Source: Lutibacter profundi
GTDB taxonomy: Bacteria > Bacteroidota > Bacteroidia > Flavobacteriales > Flavobacteriaceae
Length of the DNA stretch: 64,000 bases
Assembly (NCBI RefSeq): GCF_001543325.1
Contig: NZ_CP013355.1
Span: forward strand, 2,572,001 to 2,636,000
Direction of reading: 5' to 3'
A program made the position numbers and the translations under genes. The notes under the pieces are model-generated. The model was not told the DNA's origin. It saw only the letters and a program-made list of their open reading frames with translations, and ran no database searches. Each line of letters begins with the position of its first letter. Position 1 is the first letter of the stretch. Positions 54,798 to 64,000 of the stretch are shown in pieces.

Positions 54798-56330
54798 ATG
54801 CAACAAAAGGTACTTATTTTAGATTTTGGTTCGCAATACACACAGTTAATTGCGCGTAGAGTTAGGGAACTCAACATTTTTTGTGAAATTTTCCCTTATA
54901 ACAGTAAAAATTTTACCATTGAAAACTACAATGCTGTGATTCTTTCTGGAAGCCCATTTTCTGTGCGATTTGAAGATACTCCGTATCCAAATTTATCGAA
55001 TATTAAAGGTAAATTACCTTTATTAGGCATTTGTTTTGGAGCGCAATTTATAGCGCATAATTTTGGAGGAAAAGTAGCAGCTTCTAATACACGTGAATAT
55101 GGAAGAGCTAATCTTTCTTTTGTAAAAGAAAATGAATTATTTTTTGAAGAGGTTAGTGAAGGTAGTCAGGTTTGGATGAGCCACAGTGATACCATTGTTG
55201 ATTTACCTAATAATTGTGAGTTAATTGCGAGTACGCATGATGTTGTAAATGCAGCATTTAAAATTAAAGAAGAAACTACTTACGGTATTCAATTTCATCC
55301 AGAAGTATATCACTCGAAAGATGGATTGAAAATTTTAGAAAATTTCTTAGTTAAAATTGCTAGTATTGAACAAACTTGGACACCTGACTCTTTTGTTGAA
55401 TCAACAGTAGCCAAATTAAAAGAAAAACTAGGGAATGATAAAGTAGTATTAGGTTTGTCAGGAGGAGTAGATTCAACAGTAGCTGCCGTTTTGTTGAGTA
55501 AAGCAATAGGCAATAACTTATATTGCATTTTTGTAAATAATGGATTATTGCGAAAAAATGAATTTGAAAATGTATTGGAGCAATACGAAGGAATGGGATT
55601 GAATGTAAAAGGTGTTAATGCTTCGGCACGTTTCTTGAAAGAGCTTAAAGGAGAATCTGACCCAGAAGGAAAACGAAAAATTATAGGTAGAGTTTTTATT
55701 GAAGTTTTTGATGACGAAGCTCACTTAATAGAAGATGTTAAATGGTTAGCACAAGGAACCATTTATCCGGATGTAATTGAATCTCTTTCAGCTACAGGTG
55801 GACCATCAGCAACTATAAAATCACATCATAATGTTGGTGGATTACCCGATTTTATGAAGTTAAAAATAGTTGAACCTTTAAAAATGCTATTTAAAGATGA
55901 AGTTAGAAGAGTAGGAAAATCATTAAAAATTGATACCGAACTGTTAGGGCGACATCCATTTCCTGGACCTGGATTAGGAATTCGTATTTTAGGAGATATT
56001 ACAGCTGAAAAAGTAAGAATATTACAAGAAGTTGATGCTATTTTTATTAATGGTTTGAAAGAGTCAGGTTTGTACGATAAAGTTTGGCAAGCAGGAGCGA
56101 TGTTACTTCCTGTAAATTCAGTTGGGGTTATGGGTGATGAAAGAACATACGAAAAAGCAGTTGTTTTAAGAGCGGTAGAATCCACAGACGGAATGACTGC
56201 TGATTGGGTAAATTTACCGTATGAATTTTTACAAAAAACATCAAATAAAATAATAAATAGTGTTAAAGGCGTTAATAGAGTAGTGTATGATATAAGTTCT
56301 AAACCGCCAGCAACTATTGAATGGGAATAA
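54798..56330 (+). CDS. guaA: GMP synthase (glutamine-hydrolysing)
   Basis: Amidates XMP to GMP, 510 residues. The N-terminal class I glutaminase has nucleophile Cys in LGICFGAQ (about 78) and His/Glu in [11 protein letters not shown]. The ATP pyrophosphatase domain has the PP-loop [15 protein letters not shown] (about 220), and the C-terminal dimerisation domain ends in [10 protein letters not shown] start at [16 protein letters not shown] because a -7 element covers the longer TTG reading (54792). Confidence 0.97.
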   Translation: MQQKVLILDFGSQYTQLIARRVRELNIFCEIFPYNSKNFTIENYNAVILSGSPFSVRFEDTPYPNLSNIKGKLPLLGICFGAQFIAHNFGGKVAASNTREYGRANLSFVKENELFFEEVSEGSQVWMSHSDTIVDLPNNCELIASTHDVVNAAFKIKEETTYGIQFHPEVYHSKDGLKILENFLVKIASIEQTWTPDSFVESTVAKLKEKLGNDKVVLGLSGGVDSTVAAVLLSKAIGNNLYCIFVNNGLLRKNEFENVLEQYEGMGLNVKGVNASARFLKELKGESDPEGKRKIIGRVFIEVFDDEAHLIEDVKWLAQGTIYPDVIESLSATGGPSATIKSHHNVGGLPDFMKLKIVEPLKMLFKDEVRRVGKSLKIDTELLGRHPFPGPGLGIRILGDITAEKVRILQEVDAIFINGLKESGLYDKVWQAGAMLLPVNSVGVMGDERTYEKAVVLRAVESTDGMTADWVNLPYEFLQKTSNKIINSVKGVNRVVYDISSKPPATIEWE

Positions 56331-56352
56331 ATTTTAAAACTAAATTTCATTT

Positions 56353-58047
56353 ATGAAAAAAATAAAATGGTTACTACTTTTCCTTTTTTTAAGTACTGCA
56401 ATAATTTTTGCACAGCAAAAAAAGTACGTTTCATATACTGTTAAAAAAGGAGAAACAATAAAAAGTATTGCAAAAACCTATAAAATGTCAAAAAGGGATT
56501 TGCTACGTTTAAATCCAGGAGTTAGCAAAAGACCTAAACCAAATACTGTAATAATAGTTCCCAATAAAAATTTTGGTAGAGTTGTTAGAAATACAAATAA
56601 AACAAATGAAAAATTATATACAGTTAAACCTAAAGAAACATTATTTGGCATTTCGAGAAAATTTGGAGTTCACATTGATGAATTAAAAGCCATTAACCCT
56701 ACTTTAAAAGAAGGTTTAAAAATAGGGATGAAATTGATTATTCCTAAACCGAGTATTACACAAGAAAAGGATTCAATTAACTATGTACTTCATAGGGTGG
56801 TAATTGATGACACTGTTTATAATTTAGCAAAAAGGTTTGAAGTAACAGAAGAAAGTTTATTGAATTTAAATCCTATTTTAGGTGAGGGCTTAAAGTTGGG
56901 GATGTTATTAAAAATTAAACCTGTTGAAAATGATGAGAATACAATAGTTTTTTTCAAAGAAAATTTAAATCTCGATAACGAATTGAATGTAGTTTTTATG
57001 CTTCCTTATCAATTAAATAAATTAAATGATTCAATTAGAGAAGTTAATTTTAAAAAAAGTAATTCATTATTAAATTACACTACAGATTTTCATTTGGGTA
57101 CAATTATGGCAATAGATTCCTTGAGGCAAAAAGGATTGAAAATTAATGTTCGGTATTTTGATACTGAAAATTCAGATTATAAAGTACAATATATTGTAAA
57201 TAAAAACGATTTTAAAAATGTTGATGTAATTATTGGTCCACTGTTTTTTGATAAAGCACAGTGGGTTTCAAAACATACTAAAACATCGGTAGTATCACCG
57301 TTATTTTCTAAAAAACAAATGCTATTTTCAAAAGAAAACTTGATAAAAGCATCTCCTGGTTTAAAGGTTTATGAAAATAAATTACTAACTTATTTGGAGA
57401 AAATATATAGCGGAGAAAATATAATTGTAGTTAATGATGAAAACCCTAAAAATCAATCAAAACTTTGGAGAATTGTAAACAAACTTAAATCTTTTGACTC
57501 TATCCAAAAAATTTCTGTTGTAAAAATAAAAGAGGGTTTTATTGATAGTGAGCTTTTTAAAACAAAGCTAGATACACTAGGTAGAAATTGGGTAATTATT
57601 AGCAGTGATGAAAAGGTAACTACCTCTGCTGCAATAAATAATTTAAAAACGTATGTTGAAGATGTTGATATTCAGTTATTTGCATTAAATAAAGGTAAAA
57701 ATTTTAACAATATTAGCAATAGTTTTTTAGGGAAGTTAAATTTTGTTTTCCCAACTTCAGAATATATAAATATTGAAAATGCGAATGTTAAACGGTTTTA
57801 TGATAAGTATAAAGCTAAAAATTATGCATTACCTTCAAAATATGTAATAAGAGGTTTTGATGTTACTTATGACACTTTAATTAGGCTTGCTAGCCTAGAA
57901 AATCTTAAAGAAGGATTGAAAGCAGGTAAATCAGTAAGAGTATCTCGTGTTTTTAATTATGAAAAAGAGTTATTAGGTAGTTTTGAAAATACAGGTGTGT
58001 TTTTAATACAATACACGAAAGATTTAACACCTATTGTAATTGAATAA
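56353..58047 (+). CDS. LysM protein with periplasmic-binding-protein-like domain
   Basis: An exported 564-residue protein. It has a signal peptide ending in IFAQ (about 20) and three LysM domains (about 26-70, 88-132 and 147-195, e.g. YTVKKGETIKSIAKTYKMSKRDLLRLNPG) for binding murein. A long C-terminal domain (about 210-560: MAIDSLRQKGLKINVRYFDTEN; VDVIIGPLFF) resembles type 1 periplasmic binding proteins. It follows guaA by 22 bases. It may be a cell-wall-attached sensor or a regulator of wall enzymes, as in LpoA-like folds; the function is inferred only. Confidence 0.8.
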   Translation: MKKIKWLLLFLFLSTAIIFAQQKKYVSYTVKKGETIKSIAKTYKMSKRDLLRLNPGVSKRPKPNTVIIVPNKNFGRVVRNTNKTNEKLYTVKPKETLFGISRKFGVHIDELKAINPTLKEGLKIGMKLIIPKPSITQEKDSINYVLHRVVIDDTVYNLAKRFEVTEESLLNLNPILGEGLKLGMLLKIKPVENDENTIVFFKENLNLDNELNVVFMLPYQLNKLNDSIREVNFKKSNSLLNYTTDFHLGTIMAIDSLRQKGLKINVRYFDTENSDYKVQYIVNKNDFKNVDVIIGPLFFDKAQWVSKHTKTSVVSPLFSKKQMLFSKENLIKASPGLKVYENKLLTYLEKIYSGENIIVVNDENPKNQSKLWRIVNKLKSFDSIQKISVVKIKEGFIDSELFKTKLDTLGRNWVIISSDEKVTTSAAINNLKTYVEDVDIQLFALNKGKNFNNISNSFLGKLNFVFPTSEYINIENANVKRFYDKYKAKNYALPSKYVIRGFDVTYDTLIRLASLENLKEGLKAGKSVRVSRVFNYEKELLGSFENTGVFLIQYTKDLTPIVIE

Positions 58048-58056
58048 AATTCCAAA

Positions 58057-58090
58057 AAAAAATGCACAGTTTTTAAATTGTGCATTTTTT
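58057..58090. terminator. Bidirectional terminator between convergent genes
   Basis: AAAAAATGCACA pairs with TGTGCATTTTTT (12 bp) around a 10-base loop, with T-runs on both strands. Confidence 0.8.
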
Positions 58091-58109
58091 ACTTTTATAC
58101 GGTAATAAA

Positions 58110-58625
58110 TTACATTTTCTTCATTTGTTGTTTTAGCATTTTAATTTGATCGGTTAAAACACCTTGAGAATCTAATTTTTTTGCTTCATTAATTAACATT
58201 GTAGCTTCTCTTTTTCTTCTTTTAGACATTGCAATACCTGCTAATTGTAATTTTGCCATTGCTATGTCATGCTTCATACTAAGTCCTAATTTTAAGGCTT
58301 TCTTAAAAAACTTTTCAGCTTGAGTAAGGTTCGTTTGCGAAACTAAAATTCCGTGTAAAAAGTTAAAATAACCTTCTTGTTTTTGAACTAATGCACTACT
58401 TGGATTTTTAATATAGGCAAGCCATTTACTAGCACCGGCAAAATTTTGCTTTCTTAATTGCCAAAAGGCCAATAATATAAATTCATTTTTAAAATAAAAT
58501 AGCACAAAAATACTAGCAAGTAATACTAAAGAAATACCATTCATTATATTTCCCTCAATAAATTGAAATATTGCCAAAACTAAAATTCCTGCTGCAATTA
58601 CTAATTTTATATACTTATTAAACAT
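58110..58625 (-). CDS. Small membrane protein with TPR-like tail
   Basis: I recognise no named family. The 171-residue protein has two close transmembrane helices (about 8-22 and 30-47) with a short loop, then helical pairs of TPR type (NFAGASKWLAYIKNP; YFNFLHGILVSQTNLTQAEKFFKKALKLG; AMAKLQLAGIAMSKRRKREATMLINEAKKLD). TAACTTTG (58658-58651, minus strand) predicts a leader of about 22 bases. It is downstream of ccsBA on the same strand; a scaffolding role there is possible but unproven. Confidence 0.65.
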   Translation of the reverse strand: MFNKYIKLVIAAGILVLAIFQFIEGNIMNGISLVLLASIFVLFYFKNEFILLAFWQLRKQNFAGASKWLAYIKNPSSALVQKQEGYFNFLHGILVSQTNLTQAEKFFKKALKLGLSMKHDIAMAKLQLAGIAMSKRRKREATMLINEAKKLDSQGVLTDQIKMLKQQMKKM

Positions 58626-58678
58626 TGAATGATAAATTTTATATGGTTTGCAAAGTTACATCTTTGCAGTGATTATAT

Positions 58679-61600
58679 TTATTTTTTATAATATTTTTTA
58701 TATTTAAAATAAGCAAATACGGAAATAATAGCAACCATTAGAATTGTATAATACACAAATATAGGTGTAATAACTTTATCTCCACTTGCATACGAATGTA
58801 AACCAGATAAATAGAAGTTAACTCCAAAATAGGTCATTAAAATTGAGGCAAAAGCAGCAATTGAGAATAAATTAAATGTGAATTTACTTCTTAAACCAGG
58901 AACTAATCTTATATGGAGAACAAAAGCGTAAATCATAATACTAATTAAAGCCCAAGTTTCTTTAGGATCCCAACCCCAATACCTACCCCAGCTTTCGTTG
59001 GCCCATTGTCCTCCTAAAAAGTTTCCAATAGTTAACATTACTAAACCAACGGTTAGGGACATTTCGTTAATAATGGTTAGCTCTTTAATCATAAGATTCA
59101 CCTTTCCTTTATTCTTTTTAGTAGTTAAAATCATTAAAATTAAAGAAATCAATCCCAATATCATACCCAGGGCGAATGGGCCGTAGCTTGCTACTATAAT
59201 AGCTACATGAATCATTAACCAATAAGAGTTTAAAACAGGGACTAAATTTGCAATTTCTGGATCCATCCAGTTCCAATGTGCAACCATTAAAATAAAAGCC
59301 GTTAAAAAAGCTGTTGCTGCAATGGTCATAGATGATTTTCTTCCGAAAATTAATCCAAAGAGCATTGTAGCCCACCCAACATAAATCATAGATTCATAAG
59401 CATTGCTCCAAGGTGCATGACCACTCACTATCCAACGAGCAATTAAACCACCAGTATGCATTAAAAATAAACCTACTATAATTGCTGTACTCACTTTTAT
59501 TAATAATCGTACAGTTTTATTGTTTTTAAATATTTGAAATATTACAAGAAAAAACATTAGAGTTCCTATGTACATATAGTAGCTATATAATTTCTTGAAA
59601 ATATTATATTTGTTGTAGGTAATTTCTAATTCAATTTTCTTTTCAGAAGGATAAACAGCACTACCATATTTTTTTTGAAATTTTATTATTCCAGCAAGAA
59701 TATTATCAGCATTTAAATAATTATTTGTTCTACTAGCCTCTGACAGTGTTTGTAAGTAAAGAGGTAATAATTGTTTTACATAAAGAGAATCTTGTCCTTT
59801 AAAATCATTAGTCTTTAAGGCATTTTGAGAAACCCATTTATTAGTAGGGTCATTAGGAATGGGGAATATTTTTAAAATATCTCCCATTAGGGCTGAGTAC
59901 AGTAAATTTATTCTTCTATCAACATTTACAATATCTTTTTCAAATTTGCTTTTAATTTGTGATTTTTGAGCTTTTTGTTGCTCTTCAGCTAGTTTATAGG
60001 TGCCTTTTAAATCAAAAAAGTTAGCAAGTGAAGCATATTTGTTTTCATGCGGAATACCAATAAGGTCTCTTAACCTTGTATCCCCTTTTTCAATGTAAAT
60101 TATGGGTATTTGAAACCAAATTCTTGGATTTTGTTGAATGGATAAAAATACTTGAGTAGCATTCATATCTTCATAAGTATCGTGTTTACTAACTTTTCTA
60201 AGTAATTCAGAGGCATAGGTATGAATGGGTTTCATTCTACCTCCTGCATCTTGTATTACTAACTTGCTAAATTTTTCAGCATGTTTTAAACTTATTTTAT
60301 TGGCAGTTAGCGCTGAATCTATTTGTACTTTACTCATTACAAATTTATGATTCTGAGAAAAGGCAATTGATGTTATTAACAATAAAGTGATAGTTGTTAT
60401 TGCTGCTTTTTTATCTCTAATTTTTTGAAGACTTTTTCTTAAAAAATCAAAACGTGTATTTTTCATGAATAAGATTAAAATTAAGCCGGCATACAATAAA
60501 AAATAACCAATATAAGTAATTGTAGAGCCCCAAAAATCATGATTTACAGATAAGCGAGTTTCTTCATATTCAGGTGTAATGTTATAACTAGATTGAAAGA
60601 ACTTGTACCCTTTGTAATTTAAAATGTTATTCATAAAAATTCTAAAATCAAAAGTTTCATTGGGGTCAATTACTGTAACCTCACTAGCAAAAGACATAGC
60701 ACTTTGAGAACCGGGGTAATTATCTAATTGAAAATCATTTAATTTAATACTAAAAGGTAATTTTAATTGTTTAGCACCATAACTTATTCTAAAATTTAGA
60801 TTTCCAACAGAAATTTGTGTTGGTTGTTGAATGGCATATTTTCCGCCTTTTACTTTGAGGTGTTTGGTTTCATTACCAGTTGTAACATCAAATTCTAATT
60901 GAGCAAGAGCGTTTTCATCTTTATTACCTGCAATAGTTTTATAAGTTCCTTTAAGGGGGTTACTAGGAACTACAAATTGAAGTCCTGCTAATGAATGAAG
61001 AGATAGTAATGATAAATCTTGTAAAGAATCTTTAACTATAAATCCATTAAACTTATCTGACATTCTAAAAAATGTTCCTTCAGTAGCAGATTTTAGTTTT
61101 AATTTTCCATCAATAGTTTTAAAATCTAATGTGCTTTTAATTGGTGAGTTAAAACCAACAGTTATACCGTGTATAATTTCGGTATTACCATCTTTTATAT
61201 AGTGGTCATGTCTGCCTCCTGAACTTGACTCTACAAAATGAAGATATTCATTTCCATTTTTATTTATTTCAAAAACCTCTTTTGCATTTGGTATGTAATT
61301 TGTGAGTTTTACAGAAACATCTATACCTTTAAAATCAGTTGTATATTCATAATTGTTTTGTCCTATTGCTGAAAATAGGATATTGTGGTGTATTGGTGTT
61401 TTTTGTTCTTTACCATCATTAATATTAATGTTAATATATGTTTTTTCAGAAAAGAAAGTGTCACTCACTTCACCTTCTTTTATAGGCATAATACCTTCAT
61501 AACTTATATAGCGAGTAATTCCAGCTCCAAGTAAGATTAGAAAAAAAGAAGAATGAAAGAGAAGTACTACTAATTTTTCTTTTCTAAATAATTTATATTT

Positions 61601-61798
61601 AAAAATATTTCCAAAAAAATTGATAGCAAAAAGTATCATAATTCCTTCAAACCACCACGCATTGTAAACTAAAGCTCTAGCGGTTTCTGTTCCAAAGTCA
61701 TTTTCAATAAATGTTCCTGCTCCCATTGCTACTGCAAAAACAAGAAATAAAATTGCCATTAAACGTGTTGAATAGATAAGAGAAAGAAATTTCTTCAT
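58679..61798 (-). CDS. ccsBA: Fused ResB-CcsA cytochrome c biogenesis protein
   Basis: System II cytochrome c synthase in a single 1039-residue chain that exports haem and attaches it to apocytochromes. The N-terminal ResB-like part has transmembrane helices at about 12-30, 45-60 and 75-95, a long periplasmic region, and a helix at about 415. An extra domain lies between (about 470-740). The CcsA part (about 735-1039) carries the WWD haem motif WGWDPKETWALI (about 945) and conserved His residues (AHWNW, IHVAI, VLHIRL). Its leader is about 110 bases long if the TATATTTG at 61916-61909 is used. Confidence 0.92.
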   Translation of the reverse strand: MKKFLSLIYSTRLMAILFLVFAVAMGAGTFIENDFGTETARALVYNAWWFEGIMILFAINFFGNIFKYKLFRKEKLVVLLFHSSFFLILLGAGITRYISYEGIMPIKEGEVSDTFFSEKTYINININDGKEQKTPIHHNILFSAIGQNNYEYTTDFKGIDVSVKLTNYIPNAKEVFEINKNGNEYLHFVESSSGGRHDHYIKDGNTEIIHGITVGFNSPIKSTLDFKTIDGKLKLKSATEGTFFRMSDKFNGFIVKDSLQDLSLLSLHSLAGLQFVVPSNPLKGTYKTIAGNKDENALAQLEFDVTTGNETKHLKVKGGKYAIQQPTQISVGNLNFRISYGAKQLKLPFSIKLNDFQLDNYPGSQSAMSFASEVTVIDPNETFDFRIFMNNILNYKGYKFFQSSYNITPEYEETRLSVNHDFWGSTITYIGYFLLYAGLILILFMKNTRFDFLRKSLQKIRDKKAAITTITLLLITSIAFSQNHKFVMSKVQIDSALTANKISLKHAEKFSKLVIQDAGGRMKPIHTYASELLRKVSKHDTYEDMNATQVFLSIQQNPRIWFQIPIIYIEKGDTRLRDLIGIPHENKYASLANFFDLKGTYKLAEEQQKAQKSQIKSKFEKDIVNVDRRINLLYSALMGDILKIFPIPNDPTNKWVSQNALKTNDFKGQDSLYVKQLLPLYLQTLSEASRTNNYLNADNILAGIIKFQKKYGSAVYPSEKKIELEITYNKYNIFKKLYSYYMYIGTLMFFLVIFQIFKNNKTVRLLIKVSTAIIVGLFLMHTGGLIARWIVSGHAPWSNAYESMIYVGWATMLFGLIFGRKSSMTIAATAFLTAFILMVAHWNWMDPEIANLVPVLNSYWLMIHVAIIVASYGPFALGMILGLISLILMILTTKKNKGKVNLMIKELTIINEMSLTVGLVMLTIGNFLGGQWANESWGRYWGWDPKETWALISIMIYAFVLHIRLVPGLRSKFTFNLFSIAAFASILMTYFGVNFYLSGLHSYASGDKVITPIFVYYTILMVAIISVFAYFKYKKYYKK

Positions 61799-62163
61799 TT
61801 ATGTAAGATTTAATAAAAATAAATTTTGTGCGAAGTTAATGATAATTGTCATAAAATGGATTATTAATCATAATTTTAAGAAAATATTATACTTAAATAA
61901 GTTAAGTGCAAATATATATGTAACATATATTACAATTAATGATTATTATCATTAAAAAAACACTTAAAATAAAATTCACCTAAAAAATAAATTTGTAGTT
62001 TTACCAGTAGAAATAGAAATGTTAGAATGAAAAATTTAAGCTTTTATAAACATAACTTCAAAATTTATTTAAATATAAAGCGTCCTGAGTGTTTTAATTA
62101 GATCTTCTTTTTTAAAACAATTTTCACTATTATTACCTTAACCTTATTAAAAATAAATTTATT
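61799..62163. promoter_or_regulatory. Control region between ccsBA and tryptophanase
   Basis: A 365-base gap. Minus strand: -7 TATATTTG (61916-61909), with a TTG at 61935-61933 (16-base spacer). Plus strand: -7 TAAATTTG (61988-61995), with no -33 TTG. Two palindromes lie between: TGTAA-N6-TTACA (61919-61934) inside the ccsBA promoter and TTAATGAT-N4-ATCATTAA (61936-61955). The tryptophanase leader would be about 165 bases and holds a 24-codon ATG reading (62027-62101) without tryptophan. No clear terminator is present. Confidence 0.5.
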
Positions 62164-63540
62164 ATGGAATTACCATATGCAGAACCTTATAAAATTAAAA
62201 TGGTTGAATCTATCAACCGATCAACAAAAGAACAACGTTTAAAATGGATTAAAAAGGCAAATTATAATCTTTTCAATTTAACTTCAGATAAAGTATTTAT
62301 AGACTTGTTGACTGATTCAGGAACTGGAGCAATGAGCGATAAACAGTGGGCAGAAATGATGATTGGAGATGAAAGTTATGCAGGCTCATCATCATTCTTA
62401 AAACTAAAGAAAACAGTAAAAAAAATTACAGGATTTAAATATTTTTTGCCAACACATCAAGGAAGAGCTGCTGAAAATGTTTTATTTTCAGCATTGGTCA
62501 AAGAAGGAGATATTGTACCGGGTAATTCTCATTTTGACACTACCAAAGGGCATATTGAATTTAGAAAAGCAACTGCTATTGATTGTACTATTGATGAAGC
62601 TTTTGATACCTCAAAAATTCATCCTTTTAAAGGAAATATAGATATTCAAAAATTAAAATCAGTATTTAAAAAATATCCAGCTAAAAAAATACCGTTAGTT
62701 ATTTTAACTATAACCTGTAATAGCTCAGGAGGTCAACCAGTTTCTGTGCAAAATGTAAAAGAAGTTTCTAAATTATGTAAACAGTACAACGTACCACTGT
62801 TTTTTGATTCTGCCCGTTTTGCTGAAAATGCATATTTTATAAAAAAACGCGAAAAGGGTTATGAAAGTAAAACAATTAAAGAAATAGCAAAAGAAGTTTT
62901 TTCTTATGGAGATGGTATGACTATGAGTGCTAAAAAAGATGGATTGGTTAATATGGGTGGGTTTATAGCACTTAATAGCAAAGAAATTTTCAAACAAGCC
63001 ACCGTTTTTAATATTATGTTTGAGGGTTTTATTACTTATGGAGGGATGAATGGTAGAGATATGGGGGCTTTAGCTATTGGTTTAGACGAAGCAACTGAAT
63101 TTAATTATTTGGAAAGTAGGGTAGAGCAAGTAGCATATTTAGGAAATAAATTGGTTGAATTTGGAGTTCCTGTACAACAACCTATTGGAGGTCATGCTAT
63201 ATTTTTAGACGCAAATAAATTTGTTCCAAATATTCCAAGAGAAGAATATAGAGCACAAGCTTTAGCTATTGAAATTTATGTTGTTGGAGGAATTAGAGGC
63301 GTAGAAATAGGTACTGTATTGGCCGATAGAGATCCAATTACAAGAGAAAATAGATATCCAGAATTAGAGCTGGTACGTTTAGCTGTTCCAAGAAGGACTT
63401 ATTCAAATAATCATATGGATTACATTGCTGTAGCTTTAAAAAATATTTATGATACTAGAAATGAGGCAAAAACAGGGTATGTAATTACTGAGGAAGCACC
63501 CATAATGAGACATTTTACAACAAAATTTAAAAAAGTTTAA
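62164..63540 (+). CDS. tnaA: Tryptophanase
   Basis: A PLP enzyme that cleaves L-tryptophan to indole, pyruvate and ammonia. 458 residues; the family is shared with tyrosine phenol-lyase. Three positions point to tryptophanase: Asp in SHFDTTKGH (about 124; Thr in tyrosine phenol-lyase), Ile in GVEIG (about 380; Arg in tyrosine phenol-lyase), and His in RHFTTKF near the end (Phe in tyrosine phenol-lyase). The PLP Lys is the second K of MSAKKD (about 257). The function call comes from remembered family alignments. An Rrf2 regulator follows 60 bases later. Confidence 0.9.
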   Translation: MELPYAEPYKIKMVESINRSTKEQRLKWIKKANYNLFNLTSDKVFIDLLTDSGTGAMSDKQWAEMMIGDESYAGSSSFLKLKKTVKKITGFKYFLPTHQGRAAENVLFSALVKEGDIVPGNSHFDTTKGHIEFRKATAIDCTIDEAFDTSKIHPFKGNIDIQKLKSVFKKYPAKKIPLVILTITCNSSGGQPVSVQNVKEVSKLCKQYNVPLFFDSARFAENAYFIKKREKGYESKTIKEIAKEVFSYGDGMTMSAKKDGLVNMGGFIALNSKEIFKQATVFNIMFEGFITYGGMNGRDMGALAIGLDEATEFNYLESRVEQVAYLGNKLVEFGVPVQQPIGGHAIFLDANKFVPNIPREEYRAQALAIEIYVVGGIRGVEIGTVLADRDPITRENRYPELELVRLAVPRRTYSNNHMDYIAVALKNIYDTRNEAKTGYVITEEAPIMRHFTTKFKKV

Positions 63541-63561
63541 TATCTTATTATCTTTTTTTAG

Positions 63562-63569
63562 TAGTTTTG
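63562..63569 (+). promoter_or_regulatory. -7 element of the Rrf2 gene
   Basis: TAGTTTTG, 31 bases before the Rrf2 ATG. It suggests transcription independent of tryptophanase. Confidence 0.4.
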
Positions 63570-63600
63570 TTTATATAAACAGTTAAAATTAATCCATTTT

Positions 63601-64000
63601 ATGTTATCAAGAGCAAGCAAGTATGCAATTCTATCTACATTATATTTAGCTGAACACTCAAGTAAAGAAAAAAAAATAAGTGTTAAACAAATCGCAGATG
63701 AAATTGATGTACCGAGTCCCTTTTTAGCTAAATTATTTCAACAACTAGTACACGCTAAAATAATTTCATCAGTAAAAGGGCCTAATGGAGGGTTTTTTAT
63801 TACCCCCAAAAATGGAAAAAAAACGGTTTGTGATATTATTGAAAACATTGACGGTTTACATAAATTAAATGAATGCTTTTTAGGTTTGCACGAATGTGAT
63901 TCTAAAAATCCTTGTCCGGTTCATTTTATTGTAGAGCCATTTAAAAATAGTATTTTAGGAAAGTTTAGGGATAAATCAATTCTAGAATTCTCTAAGGAAG
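63601..64000 (+). CDS. Rrf2 family regulator, partial (cut by the right edge)
   Basis: The 133 visible residues show the Rrf2 winged helix (SRASKYAILSTLYLAEH; IADEIDVPSPFLAKLFQQLV; KGPNGGFFI) and a cysteine cluster C-x6-C-x5-C in CFLGLHECDSKNPCPVH. This is the place and spacing expected for an Fe-S cluster sensing oxygen, nitric oxide or iron-sulphur status, as in IscR/NsrR relatives. The subfamily is undecided. The gene runs off the window. Confidence 0.88.
   Translation, partial: MLSRASKYAILSTLYLAEHSSKEKKISVKQIADEIDVPSPFLAKLFQQLVHAKIISSVKGPNGGFFITPKNGKKTVCDIIENIDGLHKLNECFLGLHECDSKNPCPVHFIVEPFKNSILGKFRDKSILEFSKE

Noticed and set aside
55826-56350. 174-codon frame antisense to guaA
   Set aside because: Opposite the conserved C-terminal domain of GuaA; no recognisable motif.
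62164-63540. Tyrosine phenol-lyase
   Set aside because: The Thr, Arg and Phe positions typical of that enzyme are Asp, Ile and His here, as in tryptophanase.

Overview
The window is a stretch of low-GC chromosome from a gliding-type member of the Bacteroidetes, almost certainly family Flavobacteriaceae. The evidence is an intact gldKLMN operon (type IX secretion and gliding motor), a protein with a type IX C-terminal sorting domain, a fused SecDF, a fused Hpt-Adk, a fused ResB/CcsA, a LysRS with the Bacteroidetes C-terminal extension, and repeated TAnnTTTG -7 promoter elements (often with TTG at -33) in place of sigma70 boxes. I cannot name a genus. Most of the content is core genome. I saw no tRNA or rRNA gene, prophage, CRISPR array or intact insertion sequence.

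Layout. 1-3640: miaB (frameshifted, cut by the left edge) and a 7TMR-DISM histidine kinase with its LuxR-type response regulator. 3836-7830: a compact three-gene surface locus (type IX substrate, small outer-membrane barrel, 944-residue beta-solenoid fibre with 126-bp tandem repeats and a tail-fibre-like C-terminal domain). 8098-16432: topA, an arginase-fold protein that has lost metal ligands, and gldK-gldL-gldM-gldN. 16501-27884: FAD oxidoreductase, DUF983, an ABC-F / PLP-enzyme / glucosaminidase operon, a plug-TPR hybrid, a Spy-like protein, a YgiQ-type radical SAM protein and an MscS channel. 27911-34685: a metzincin, a carboxypeptidase-regulatory-domain protein and a DUF5916 protein, with two near-identical 135-bp hairpin elements (MITE-like) and a related REP-like unit. 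34697-40193: lysS, a strong candidate small RNA with its own promoter and terminator, DUF456, and a BlaI/BlaR1-type operon that contains a pseudogene and is preceded by three matching operator palindromes. 40196-56330: obgE, hpt-adk, secDF, fhs, mdh, an outer-membrane protein, gyrB, an M16 protease and guaA. 56353-64000: a LysM/periplasmic-binding protein, a small membrane TPR protein, ccsBA, tryptophanase and an Rrf2 regulator cut by the right edge.

How the parts connect: GldKLMN drives export of proteins carrying the sorting domain, such as the 3836 gene, whose two downstream neighbours look like cell-surface partners. The BlaI repressor and M56 sensor form a self-contained regulatory switch whose operator set can be read from the sequence. 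Tryptophanase, the Rrf2 regulator with three cysteines, and a divergent cytochrome c biogenesis gene share a palindrome-rich control region. The most interesting items are the small RNA at 36524-36623, the surface-fibre locus, the hairpin elements, the BlaI operators, the degenerate arginase and several nearly leaderless promoters.
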